The translations under genes were made by a program, and so were the position numbers. This document shows, one piece after another, positions 7,692 through 16,034 of a stretch of 31,286 bases of DNA. This DNA comes from Bacillota bacterium (GTDB lineage: Bacteria > Bacillota_I > Bacilli_A > RF39 > UBA660). The notes beneath the pieces are model-generated. The model made no database searches. It had not been told where the DNA came from and was given only the letters and a program-made list of their open reading frames with translations. The DNA lies in contig JAEYYH010000012.1 in assembly GCA_023430885.1 (NCBI GenBank), positions 1 through 31,286 on the forward strand. Direction: 5' to 3'. Positions within the stretch are counted from its first letter, which is position 1. Every line of letters starts with the position of its first letter.

Positions 7692-7711
7692 ACATATCCC
7701 TACTCTTCTTA

Positions 7712-7748
7712 CTATCAATAGTATATCATATTTGATAGAAAGTGACAA
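7712..7748 (-). promoter_or_regulatory. Promoter of the pilin/LRR pair with an operator-like inverted repeat
   Basis: Minus strand: -35 TTGTCA (7743-7748), 17-base spacer, -10 TATACT (7720-7725). A 7-base inverted repeat CTATCAA/TTGATAG (7712-7718 and 7732-7738) straddles the -10, the geometry of a repressor site. The promoter follows directly on the aspS terminator. Confidence 0.65.
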
Positions 7749-7781
7749 AAAAAAGAATAAAACTATTTTGCTAGTTTTATT
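7747..7781 (-). terminator. Intrinsic terminator of hisS-aspS
   Basis: A 10-bp stem AATAAAACTA/TAGTTTTATT followed by eight T on the minus strand. The 5' arm contains the last aspS codons and stop. Confidence 0.88.
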
Positions 7782-9499
7782 CCTAATTCTTTTAATTGCT
7801 TTTCATCAACTATATTAGGTGCTTCACTCATTAAACATGATGCACTAGCAGTTTTAGGGAACGCTATTACATCTCTAATATTATTTGTTTTTGTAAGCAT
7901 CATAACAAGTCTTTCAAGACCAAGTGCTAAACCACCATGAGGTGGAGTACCATATTTTAAAGCATTTACAAAGAAACCAAATTTAGTTTGAATTTGTTCA
8001 GGAGTAAGTTCAAGAGCTTCAAACATTTTTTGTTGAACTTCTTGATTATGGATTCTTATAGATCCACCACCTACTTCATAACCATTTATTACTATGTCAT
8101 ATGCTTTAGAGTAACAATTTGCTTTATCAGTTAATAATTTATCTTCATCACCATCTTTTGGAGCGGTAAACGGATGATGGCAAGCCATAAATCTATTTTC
8201 TTCTTCACTCCACTCAAAAGATGGAAAATCAGTTACCCATAAAATAGCATATTTATTTTTATCAATTAAATTTAATTCATTAGCAACTTTAATACGTAGT
8301 GCTCCTAAAGCATCTTTAACAACTTTAAATTTATCTGCTATTACAAGAACTAAGTCATTATTTTCAAGATTTAATACTTTTATTAATTCTTTGCCTTCTT
8401 CTTCACTAATTCCTTTTAATGAACCAGTTATTTCATTATCTATGTATTTTATATTTCCTAATCCTTTAGCACGATAAGTTTTAACAAACTCAGTAAGCTT
8501 GTCTAAATCTTTTCTAGAATACTTATCTGCCACATTTTTAACTACAATAGCATTAATTATACCATTTTCTTCTAAAACGCTCTTAAACATCATGAAATCA
8601 GTATTTTTAAATACATTGGTAATGTTATTTATCTTCATTTCAAAACGCATATCAGGTTTATCAGAGCCATAATTTTCCATAGCTTCATTATAAGGCATTC
8701 TTAATATATCTGTAGGTAAATCTACATTAATAATATCTTTAAACACTTTTCTAAGAAGACCTTCTGTCATATTCATAATATCGTTTTCAGCAATAAAACT
8801 CATTTCCATATCTATTTGTGTAAATTCTGGTTGACGGTCTGCTCTTAAATCCTCATCTCTAAAACATCTTGCTATTTGATAATATCTTTCAAATCCACTT
8901 ACCATAAGCAATTGTTTAAATAATTGTGGTGATTGTGGTAAAGCATAAAATGTTCCATTATTTACTCTAGATGGTACTAAATAATCCCTAGCACCTTCTG
9001 GAGTAGACTTACAAAGAATTGGAGTTTCCATTTCTAAAAAGTCATTATTATCTAAATACTCTCTAACACTTCTTACTATTTTAGATCTAGTAATCATATT
9101 ATTTTTTAAAGTTTCTCTTCTTAAATCTAAATATCTATATTTAAGTCTGGTATCCTCTAAAGCTGTAGTATCATCAGTTATTTCAAATGGAATATCTAAA
9201 GATTTATTTAATAATTCTAAAGAAGATACTTCTACTTCTATTTCACCAGTAGGTATTCTATTATTTTTACTTTCTCTTTCAACTATAGTCCCAGTTATTT
9301 TAATAACATATTCTTTACCTAAAGTACTTGCAAGCTCATAACAAGAGTTTTCAGGTCTGATAGCAAGTTGCATTATACCACTTCTATCTCTTAGATCAAT
9401 AAATATAAGACCACCTAAGTCTCTTTTTTTACTTACCCAACCATGTAGTTCTACTGTTTCTCCTACATTTTTTATATTATATGAGGTATTACTAATCAT
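7763..9499 (-). CDS. aspS: Aspartyl-tRNA synthetase
   Basis: A class II synthetase that charges tRNA-Asp, and possibly tRNA-Asn if non-discriminating, which I cannot decide here. The 578 residues contain the N-terminal OB fold (GWVSKKRDLGGLIFIDLRDR), motif 2 around FRDEDLRADRQPEFTQ, the bacterial GAD insertion (about 285-415) and motif 3 GLALGLERL near the end, with FPKTASASCLMSEAPN. The ATG overlaps the hisS stop (ATGATTAG), and its ribosome site GAGGAGG lies inside hisS. The pair is therefore translationally coupled and under the hisS T-box, as in B. subtilis. Confidence 0.98.
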   Translation of the reverse strand: MISNTSYNIKNVGETVELHGWVSKKRDLGGLIFIDLRDRSGIMQLAIRPENSCYELASTLGKEYVIKITGTIVERESKNNRIPTGEIEVEVSSLELLNKSLDIPFEITDDTTALEDTRLKYRYLDLRRETLKNNMITRSKIVRSVREYLDNNDFLEMETPILCKSTPEGARDYLVPSRVNNGTFYALPQSPQLFKQLLMVSGFERYYQIARCFRDEDLRADRQPEFTQIDMEMSFIAENDIMNMTEGLLRKVFKDIINVDLPTDILRMPYNEAMENYGSDKPDMRFEMKINNITNVFKNTDFMMFKSVLEENGIINAIVVKNVADKYSRKDLDKLTEFVKTYRAKGLGNIKYIDNEITGSLKGISEEEGKELIKVLNLENNDLVLVIADKFKVVKDALGALRIKVANELNLIDKNKYAILWVTDFPSFEWSEEENRFMACHHPFTAPKDGDEDKLLTDKANCYSKAYDIVINGYEVGGGSIRIHNQEVQQKMFEALELTPEQIQTKFGFFVNALKYGTPPHGGLALGLERLVMMLTKTNNIRDVIAFPKTASASCLMSEAPNIVDEKQLKELGIKLAK

Positions 9500-10775
9500 G
9501 ATGTTCCTCCTCTATCTGATTGTCAAAGAAATCTACAATTTCTAAAACGTTTATTTTAAATTCTTCTTTTGTTTCATTATTTTTTATAGTTAATATATTG
9601 CTACTAACTTCTTCATCGCCAATTATAATTACATATTTTGTATTATATCTATCTGCTTGTTTAAAATTACCAGCAATCTTACGATTCATATAATCTATAT
9701 CAACAGTAAAACCAGACATTCTTAAGCTTTGTGTAAGAGCAAAAGCATAAGTTTTTTGGTCTTCACTCATTGGTATTACATAAATATCTAAACCTTTGTC
9801 ATATGGAAGCACTATATTTTCTGCTTCTAAAGCATTAAGTAATCTTTCAAGCCCAAGTGCAAAACCTACACCACTAGTAGCTGGTCCACCTAATGTTTCA
9901 ATTAAACCATTATATCTACCACCACCACAAAGAACATTTTGAGAACCAAATGATTCAATAGAAGCTTCTACTTCAAATACTGTATGAGTATAGTAATCTA
10001 ACCCTCTAACAACACTAGGATTAACTACATATTCAATACCAAGAGCATCTAAACACTCTTTAACTTTTTCAAAGTGATTTCTACTTGTTTCATTTAAGTA
10101 TTCGATTGTAGTAGGAGCATTTTTCATTTCTGCTTTATCATGATCAACTTTACAATCTAATATTCTAAGTGGATTTTTTTTAAATCTTTCTTTACAATCT
10201 TCACAATATGTATCTATGACTGGTGCAAAATGTTTAATTAAAGCTTCTCTATAATTATCACGCGATTCTTTATCACCTAAACTATTTATATTTACTTTAA
10301 TTCCTTTTAAACCTAGCATCTTATAAATGTTAACTGGAATACTTATAACCTCTGCGTCAGTCATTGGATCATCACTACCAAATACTTCTACACCAAATTG
10401 ATTAAACTCTCTATATCTACCAGATTGTGGTCTTTCATATCTAAACATTGGTCCAAAATACCATGCTTTAACAGGCATAGTAGGATTACCAAACATTTTA
10501 TTTTCAACATAACTTCTAACTACACCAGCTGTACCTTCCGGTCTTAAAGTCATATCTCTATCACCACGATCTTTAAAATCATAAGTTTCTTTTGTCACTA
10601 TATCTGTAGTTTCACCTACTCCTCTATGAAATAATTCACTAGCTTCAAATATAGGTGTTTTAAAATATTCATAGTTATATTTATTCATAAGTGATTTTAA
10701 TAAATCATCAATATACAAAATTTGTTTTCCTTTTTCTCCATATACATCATATGTTCCTTTTGGTTTTTGTATCAT
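9492..10775 (-). CDS. hisS: Histidyl-tRNA synthetase
   Basis: A class II synthetase that charges tRNA-His. The 427 residues begin MIQKPKGTYDVYG, typical of HisRS. They contain motif 2 (FRYERPQSGRYREFNQFG), the histidine-specific segments LDYYTHTVFE and GGGRYNGL, motif 3 GVGFALGLERL and a C-terminal anticodon domain. The ATG has GAAGG 6 bases upstream. It is controlled by the T-box at 10801-10985 with a CAC specifier, so expression rises when tRNA-His is uncharged. Confidence 0.98.
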   Translation of the reverse strand: MIQKPKGTYDVYGEKGKQILYIDDLLKSLMNKYNYEYFKTPIFEASELFHRGVGETTDIVTKETYDFKDRGDRDMTLRPEGTAGVVRSYVENKMFGNPTMPVKAWYFGPMFRYERPQSGRYREFNQFGVEVFGSDDPMTDAEVISIPVNIYKMLGLKGIKVNINSLGDKESRDNYREALIKHFAPVIDTYCEDCKERFKKNPLRILDCKVDHDKAEMKNAPTTIEYLNETSRNHFEKVKECLDALGIEYVVNPSVVRGLDYYTHTVFEVEASIESFGSQNVLCGGGRYNGLIETLGGPATSGVGFALGLERLLNALEAENIVLPYDKGLDIYVIPMSEDQKTYAFALTQSLRMSGFTVDIDYMNRKIAGNFKQADRYNTKYVIIIGDEEVSSNILTIKNNETKEEFKINVLEIVDFFDNQIEEEHHD

Positions 10776-10800
10776 AATATACCTTCTTTCTTTTTAATAT

Positions 10801-10985
10801 AAAAAGCCTATAATGTAAGGACGTACATTACGTGGTGCCACCTTACTTTATAGACTTTATCTACCTTATTATTCCTTAACGCAGAAATACGATTATCTTA
10901 AGTTTTAGTGTCATTCATTATACCCTTTTATTAACTTTCACCACCCGTTAACTCTCTCTTTAAAAGAAATATAATTACTAATCTA
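10801..10985 (-). promoter_or_regulatory. Histidine T-box riboswitch of hisS-aspS
   Basis: The minus strand carries the T-box core AAGGTGGCACCACG, paired into a terminator stem (AAAGTCTATAAAGTAAGG with CCTTACATTATAGGCTTT) that ends in a T run at 10801. Stem I has the GGGTGGTG distal element. The specifier CAC (complement at 10908-10910) lies 28 bases after GGTG, in the context GAATGACACTA, and matches the downstream histidyl gene. The base after TGG, which contacts the tRNA discriminator, is C. Confidence 0.95.
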
Positions 10986-11004
10986 AAACAATAATTACCT
11001 TATA

Positions 11005-11033
11005 ATTATAAGTTTTATTTCAAAAATAGTCAA
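11005..11033 (-). promoter_or_regulatory. Promoter of the hisS-aspS T-box unit
   Basis: Minus strand: -35 TTGACT (11028-11033), 17-base spacer, -10 TATAAT (11005-11010), about 20 bases before Stem I. The same TTGACT-17-TATAMT layout precedes both AAA+ units. Confidence 0.88.
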
Positions 11034-11114
11034 GTATTTTCATTTTCAAAATTAGCATAATAGTACTTTTGAGAATGTTACTGATGAACATCCACATATT
11101 ATAAAACAATATAA

Positions 11115-13082
11115 CTAAAAGCCAATTCTTTTAACTTTAGGTATATCCATTAAATCTTCTGTAATATCTTTAGTAGAAATAGTTACTAATTCTTCTAAAT
11201 CATCAGACATATAAACATTTGAAACATGGCTAAGATAAATCTTCATGTATAGATTATCTATAAATCTACCATTTCCAAAATTCTTTGATTGCTTAGCATC
11301 ATGTATCATTTTCATTATAGTTTCCTTTGCACTTGCGTCAAATTTATATTTTCCTTTTTTAAATTTATTTTCTAACATTTGATATAACTGTTCTTCAGTA
11401 TAATCAACAAAGTCCATATTATATCCTATACGTGATTCAATTCCTGGATTTAACCCAATAAACTCATCCATTTCTTTGCTATACCCTGCAAAAATAAAAG
11501 CTGTCTTATTTGTTTCAAGTTCTTTCATTATTTCTGCAAGTGCTTCTTGAGCAAACTGTTGAGCTGGCCCAGCAAAAACATAAGCTTCATCAATAAATAT
11601 AAGTCCCCCACGGTTATCTTCAATTAACTTGCTAGATTTTGGTGCTGTTTGACCAACATATTGACCAATAAAATCTTTTGCTGTACATTCTTTAATCTTG
11701 TTACTTTTAATATATCCTAAATCACATAATAATTTTGATATGATATGCGCAACAGTTGTTTTACCTGTACCTGGATTTCCCTTAAAAACCATGTTTAAAT
11801 TTAAAGTTGGAACTTCTACTTTGTTTTTAATTTTTTCTCTAAAAATAATACTTTTTATTAATTCTTCAAATACTTTCTTAACATTATCAAGTCCTATTAA
11901 CTCATTAAGTTCATTCATTGCATTTGTTGCTTTGCTTATTATTTCGTCAGTATCAACTTTTCTACTCTCACTAACAACCTCTTCTTTTAATTCTTCATCA
12001 GCCTCTATAGGAAATTCAGGATTTGTTAATTGATCAGCAACTTGATTTATATTTTCAATATGTCTTATATAAGTTGCTGCATAATATTTTTTGGCTTCTT
12101 TCAAATCATCCATATTGGAAACATCATCAAGAGTCTTAATTTCTTCTTGAATAAAAGTTTTAGCTAATAAAATACTATCATCATCATATTCATCTAGTTC
12201 TTGTAAAGCTATCCTATAATAAGATAAAGTTTCTTTAGCATATTTTGTTAGAATATCTATATTTTCAGAAGACATCAATTGCTTATATATAGCTTTATAA
12301 GAAGCTATAAATTCTTCTGAAGTTACAGGTTTCTTATTTTCATCATATGCTTGTAACTCGCTATAACTCTGCATAATTAAATTCAGTATTTCTTTTAAAG
12401 AATTAATATCATCAATTTTCAAAAATTCATCAATTGACTTATCTGGAATTATATAAACAATAGTTGCACTATTACGTAAATATTTTTCATAACCTTCTTT
12501 ATTATTTTTAGCATTCAATAATTCTCTTTTTATTTCATCAATGTTATTTAAACTTAAAATATTTTGCAATAAGACCATTGGAATTACTGTTATTTCTTGT
12601 TGATTTAATGATTTTTTTAAATTTTCATAAAAAGATTCTTCTTTTTTTGTTATTTTATCCTCACTTTTTAATCCATCATCATTTGAATCAACTTTATAGT
12701 CAATTATTGAATTTGTCATTTCGTTTAAGTTAAATTTTATTACTTTAACAACATCTTTTTCGTGATCATAAATACCCATTATCATATAATCTAATAAATC
12801 ACCATTAAACATAACTTTCGCATCTTCAATGCCCCTAGCATTCGGATATAATTCTAATATTTCTTTTTCTGTCATAATATATCCAACACATTCTTCAGCA
12901 TCACTTAAAAGTAATTCAGAATCAGTAAATATACCTCTTTCAATGTTTAAATCATCAAGAAAAATACCATTTTCCACATCTGAAATACCTTCTATTATAG
13001 TTACTGGTTTAAATAAGTATATATTGTAATCTAAGCTTATAGCCTCCTTTTTAAATAAAACTGCATATTCTCTACTACCCAT
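11115..13082 (-). CDS. AAA+ ATPase A: novel N-terminal half plus CbxX/CfqX-type motor
   Basis: 655 residues. From about 385 to the end lies a single AAA+ module of the CbxX/CfqX (SpoVK, EccA) type: Walker A GNPGTGKT (435-442), pore loop YVGQ (475-478), Walker B LIFIDE (494-499), arginine finger in NPGIESRIG (R551) and sensor-2 GNGRFIDN. Residues 1-340 match no family I know. They are clearly related to the N-terminal half of the gene at 13394, with IYLFKP..IEG, ECVGYIMTEKE and repeated helical segments. Family members remodel proteins, for example rubisco activation or type VII secretion. The substrate here is unknown. The start is the ATG at 13082, with AGGAGG 8 bases upstream. A TTG two codons earlier is too close to it. 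It is controlled by a His-type T-box. Confidence 0.88.
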   Translation of the reverse strand: MGSREYAVLFKKEAISLDYNIYLFKPVTIIEGISDVENGIFLDDLNIERGIFTDSELLLSDAEECVGYIMTEKEILELYPNARGIEDAKVMFNGDLLDYMIMGIYDHEKDVVKVIKFNLNEMTNSIIDYKVDSNDDGLKSEDKITKKEESFYENLKKSLNQQEITVIPMVLLQNILSLNNIDEIKRELLNAKNNKEGYEKYLRNSATIVYIIPDKSIDEFLKIDDINSLKEILNLIMQSYSELQAYDENKKPVTSEEFIASYKAIYKQLMSSENIDILTKYAKETLSYYRIALQELDEYDDDSILLAKTFIQEEIKTLDDVSNMDDLKEAKKYYAATYIRHIENINQVADQLTNPEFPIEADEELKEEVVSESRKVDTDEIISKATNAMNELNELIGLDNVKKVFEELIKSIIFREKIKNKVEVPTLNLNMVFKGNPGTGKTTVAHIISKLLCDLGYIKSNKIKECTAKDFIGQYVGQTAPKSSKLIEDNRGGLIFIDEAYVFAGPAQQFAQEALAEIMKELETNKTAFIFAGYSKEMDEFIGLNPGIESRIGYNMDFVDYTEEQLYQMLENKFKKGKYKFDASAKETIMKMIHDAKQSKNFGNGRFIDNLYMKIYLSHVSNVYMSDDLEELVTISTKDITEDLMDIPKVKRIGF

Positions 13083-13104
13083 GTTCAAAACCTCCTAAAT
13101 ACGC

Positions 13105-13290
13105 AAAAAGTCTATAAATACAAGGGCGTAGTTCACGCTGTGCCACCTTGTTTTATAGACTTAATCTACCTCTAATTCTTTAACGCAGAATTACGATTAT
13201 TTTATTCATAGTGTTCTTCTTTATAAACGTTATTATGTTTACACCAGCCACATTTTCTCTAGACTACAGTTTATAAGTACTTGTCTATGA
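13105..13290 (-). promoter_or_regulatory. T-box riboswitch (His specifier) of AAA+ gene A
   Basis: The minus strand shows the T-box core AAGGTGGCACAGCG inside a terminator stem (AAGTCTATAAAACAAGG with CCTTGTATTTATAGACTT, T run at 13105-13109). Stem I carries GGCTGGTG. The specifier CAC (complement 13211-13213) stands exactly 28 bases after GGTG, as in the hisS leader, in the context GAAGAACACTA. The tRNA-contact base is C, again as in hisS. The Stem III to T-box segment closely resembles that of hisS (ATCGTAnTTCTGCGTTAA, GGTAGAT). The ATG follows the terminator by about 22 bases. Confidence 0.92.
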
Positions 13291-13313
13291 AAATAATTAT
13301 TATATTACTTTAT

Positions 13314-13342
13314 AGTATAAAGTGATTTAAAGAATTAGTCAA
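13314..13342 (-). promoter_or_regulatory. Promoter of AAA+ gene A
   Basis: Minus strand: -35 TTGACT (13337-13342), 17-base spacer, -10 TATACT (13314-13319). It leads directly into the T-box Stem I. Confidence 0.88.
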
Positions 13343-13393
13343 TACAATAAACTGTTTTTCAAACTTTATTTAGTATTAAACTATTTAAATATT

Positions 13394-15745
13394 TTAATTT
13401 TTACCCAAGTGTTTTACTTTAGATTGATCATTTGATATTTCCATACTTAGGCTTTCTTCTTTGCATAAACTACTTTTATATTTCAAAACTTCTTGTAATG
13501 CATCTTGGTTAAAAGAAATCTTTTTTAGTTTTCTAACGTTGCTTGCTTCTTGCAAATTTTTCTCAAGAACGTCTTGCATTAATACATGCTCACCATTCTT
13601 TTTTAAAAGGAAAACTTTACCAGGATCTTTAATTGTCTCTTTTGATAAAAATAAAATTTTATATTCATTTTGTTTTCTATTAATTTCATCACCAGCATCA
13701 CCTAAACAGCGTGAAATAATATTACTAAGGCCACGGCCACCTGTCTTAAGTTTAATAGCCTCGGCAGCTGCTTCTTCAATAAATCCTTCTTCCCAAACAA
13801 GTTCAACGCCTTTTGCCTGAAAATATTTTATTTCAGATCCAAGGTTTGAAGTTGCCTCAGTAGTTTCAAGTTCTACTAAAGATTCTAATGTATGAGGTGG
13901 ATATAAAATTACATATTGAAATCTACCAATAAACTGATTATCAAGCCCATATTCTACTAAATCTTCTGGTTTAACTTCAAAATATTTTTTAAATTCATCA
14001 GTTTCCTTTACCTCTTCAACATTAAAACCTGGACGTCTTGTGCTCTTTTTATCAAAATATTCTTGAAAAGCTCCACTTGCCATAACTCCGATTTTTGATG
14101 TATCAACTGGAATATTTTGTTTTCCCACTTCTGCTATATAAGTTGTGCCATCCATAAATTTTAATAATTGATCTATAACAGCACCACAGTTAACATTATC
14201 TTTTGGACCTCTTTCAGCTCTTTTATCAATCTCATCAAGTATTACAATTCCTGATTCCGCTAATTCTAAGTCAGCTTGAGTAATAGTTCCATTATCCTTT
14301 TTACCTTTATTATTTATCGTATGAGCCTCTGTTAATAATGTACCTAAGATGTTTTTTTCTATTGTACCCCCAACGTATCCCTCCTGAGTAAGTTGATTTG
14401 TATCAACAACGACAATTGGTCTATTAGACATTGCTTTCTTTAATTCATTGAATGTTTGGGTCTTTCCTGTTCCAGTAGTTCCTGCAATAAGGATTGAATG
14501 TTTTTTCCCTGTTCCAATCGAAATATCCATTTTATCTATTGCAGTTAAAATTCTTCCTATTTGCTTATCCCTGCCAATAATTCTTTCAATCATTTGATTA
14601 TAAACTTCACTATAATTAAATGATGAATTTGCTTTCTTTTTACCATTAAAAGATTCTTCTAATTCATTTTGCTTTTCTTCATGTTTTTGTTCTACTACCA
14701 TTAATTCATTTTTTTTATTTGCATCATCATAAAGATTAGCTATAGCCGTAATATTATTAACTTCTGTTTTATTAATTTCTTTTATTCCTTTTTTTATTAA
14801 ATCAATATTAGTTAATTTTAATAGTTCTTCATATTTATCAACTAAACAATATATACTATCTACAGCCGCATCAATATTGTAACCTTCTTTTTCAAATTTG
14901 TCTAAAGCTAAACTTAAATCAGTATATACTTCCACCACTTGCCCTATCGTTTTTTTGATTTCTTCAATACTATCATGCGCTATTAAAGTATCATAAGTTG
15001 CATTAAATAAATCTATAATGTGTTTACCAGTTATTTCATTCTTTGAAAAAGCGCCAATTTCAATCTTAGGGGCTTTTTTTTGATCCTTTTGTTCATCTCC
15101 AAAGGCTAAGTTAATACTTTCATGGTCCTTCTTAATCTTAGTCAGTTTTTCTTTTATTTCATCAAGCGTTTTAGAAGTAATTAAATCCTTAAAAATTTCA
15201 TTACTCATAACAACTAATTCTTGACCACCAAACTCATCAATAGCCTTACTTAAAGCTTCCTTAGAGTTATCATATTCACTTATATTTGCTTGTTTTATTG
15301 TATCTAGTGGTATTTTTGCTGAATTTGAATTGGGCGCTATATCCATACCATTAAGAGTTTCTAACATAGTCATTAAATCAAATGAAGTTACTATTATTTT
15401 ATCTTTTTTTGGCAAATAAAAACCAATATGGGCTAGATTACGAATACTATCAAAATATTCTATCTTAGCTTCCGGTATAGATAATTCAGGATATTTTTCC
15501 GTCAGTTCTTCATCAGAAATAATATACCCAATTGCTGTTTCCTGATCACTATATAAAGTTTCACTATCATGAATAGTTAAATATTCGTTTGCCATTGTAT
15601 CAGTAAAATAAACTTCTTTATCTTCTTCTTCAATTGTTCCTTCAATCAAATACTCTGGCTTAAATAGATATATCCCAGTACTAATTAAGTTTCTATTCAT
15701 TAGTACTCCAAAATAAGTTAAATCGTTGTGATTGTCATTCTCCAT
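13394..15745 (-). CDS. AAA+ ATPase B: same novel N-terminal half plus ClpX-type motor
   Basis: 783 residues. The N-terminal ~340 residues are paralogous to AAA+ gene A (IYLFKPEYLIEG, AIGYIISDEE, then helical repeats). A charged linker is followed by a ClpX/HslU-type AAA+ domain from about 375: Walker A GTTGTGKT (422-429), pore loop GYVG (456-459), Walker B VILDE (501-505), arginine finger in FIGRFQ (R608) and sensor-2 GGRGL (669-673). It lacks the ClpX zinc-finger domain. Where ClpX has the ClpP-docking IGF loop, this protein has PGF (572-574), so partnership with ClpP is doubtful. The start is the ATG at 15745, with AGGAGG 7 bases upstream. A longer frame to 15808 merely runs into the T-box. 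Function unknown, probably a dedicated unfoldase. Confidence 0.88.
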   Translation of the reverse strand: MENDNHNDLTYFGVLMNRNLISTGIYLFKPEYLIEGTIEEEDKEVYFTDTMANEYLTIHDSETLYSDQETAIGYIISDEELTEKYPELSIPEAKIEYFDSIRNLAHIGFYLPKKDKIIVTSFDLMTMLETLNGMDIAPNSNSAKIPLDTIKQANISEYDNSKEALSKAIDEFGGQELVVMSNEIFKDLITSKTLDEIKEKLTKIKKDHESINLAFGDEQKDQKKAPKIEIGAFSKNEITGKHIIDLFNATYDTLIAHDSIEEIKKTIGQVVEVYTDLSLALDKFEKEGYNIDAAVDSIYCLVDKYEELLKLTNIDLIKKGIKEINKTEVNNITAIANLYDDANKKNELMVVEQKHEEKQNELEESFNGKKKANSSFNYSEVYNQMIERIIGRDKQIGRILTAIDKMDISIGTGKKHSILIAGTTGTGKTQTFNELKKAMSNRPIVVVDTNQLTQEGYVGGTIEKNILGTLLTEAHTINNKGKKDNGTITQADLELAESGIVILDEIDKRAERGPKDNVNCGAVIDQLLKFMDGTTYIAEVGKQNIPVDTSKIGVMASGAFQEYFDKKSTRRPGFNVEEVKETDEFKKYFEVKPEDLVEYGLDNQFIGRFQYVILYPPHTLESLVELETTEATSNLGSEIKYFQAKGVELVWEEGFIEEAAAEAIKLKTGGRGLSNIISRCLGDAGDEINRKQNEYKILFLSKETIKDPGKVFLLKKNGEHVLMQDVLEKNLQEASNVRKLKKISFNQDALQEVLKYKSSLCKEESLSMEISNDQSKVKHLGKN

Positions 15746-15766
15746 ATTAAAACCTCCTAAATACGC

Positions 15767-15955
15767 AAAAAGTCTATAAATACAAGGGCGTAGTTCACGC
15801 TGTGCCACCTTGTTTTATAGACTTCAATCTACCTCTAATTCTTTAACGCAGAATTACGATTATTTTGCTCATAGTGTTTTTCTTTATAAACGTTATTATG
15901 TTTACACCAGCCACATTTTCTCTAGACTACAGTTTATAAGTACTTGTCTATGAAA
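15767..15955 (-). promoter_or_regulatory. T-box riboswitch (His specifier) of AAA+ gene B
   Basis: Nearly identical over about 190 bases to the leader at 13105-13290, differing at only a handful of positions. Terminator, T-box core AAGGTGGCACAGCG, Stem III and Stem I are all kept. The specifier CAC (complement 15874-15876) is in the context GAAAAACACTA, 28 bases after GGTG. Confidence 0.92.
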
Positions 15956-15977
15956 ATAATTATTGATATTACATTAT

Positions 15978-16006
15978 AGTATAAAGATATTTAATTAATT
16001 AGTCAA
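15978..16006 (-). promoter_or_regulatory. Promoter of AAA+ gene B
   Basis: Minus strand: -35 TTGACT (16001-16006), 17-base spacer, -10 TATACT (15978-15983). Both hexamers are the same as those of AAA+ gene A. Confidence 0.88.
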
Positions 16007-16034
16007 TAATATATAGAAAAATTATAATAATGTT

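Noticed and set aside
11041..11114. Terminator downstream of AAA+ gene A
   Set aside because: Only weak imperfect pairing without a T run is seen, so transcripts may read through into the hisS leader.
11698..12033. 111-codon plus-strand frame opposite AAA+ gene A
   Set aside because: It is a mirror of the minus-strand coding sequence with no ribosome site or family features. The same applies to the other opposite-strand frames within smc, relA, AAA+ B and the LRR gene.
15746..15808. Upstream extension of AAA+ gene B by 21 codons
   Set aside because: It runs through the T-box core and terminator, and the AGGAGG site points to the ATG at 15745.
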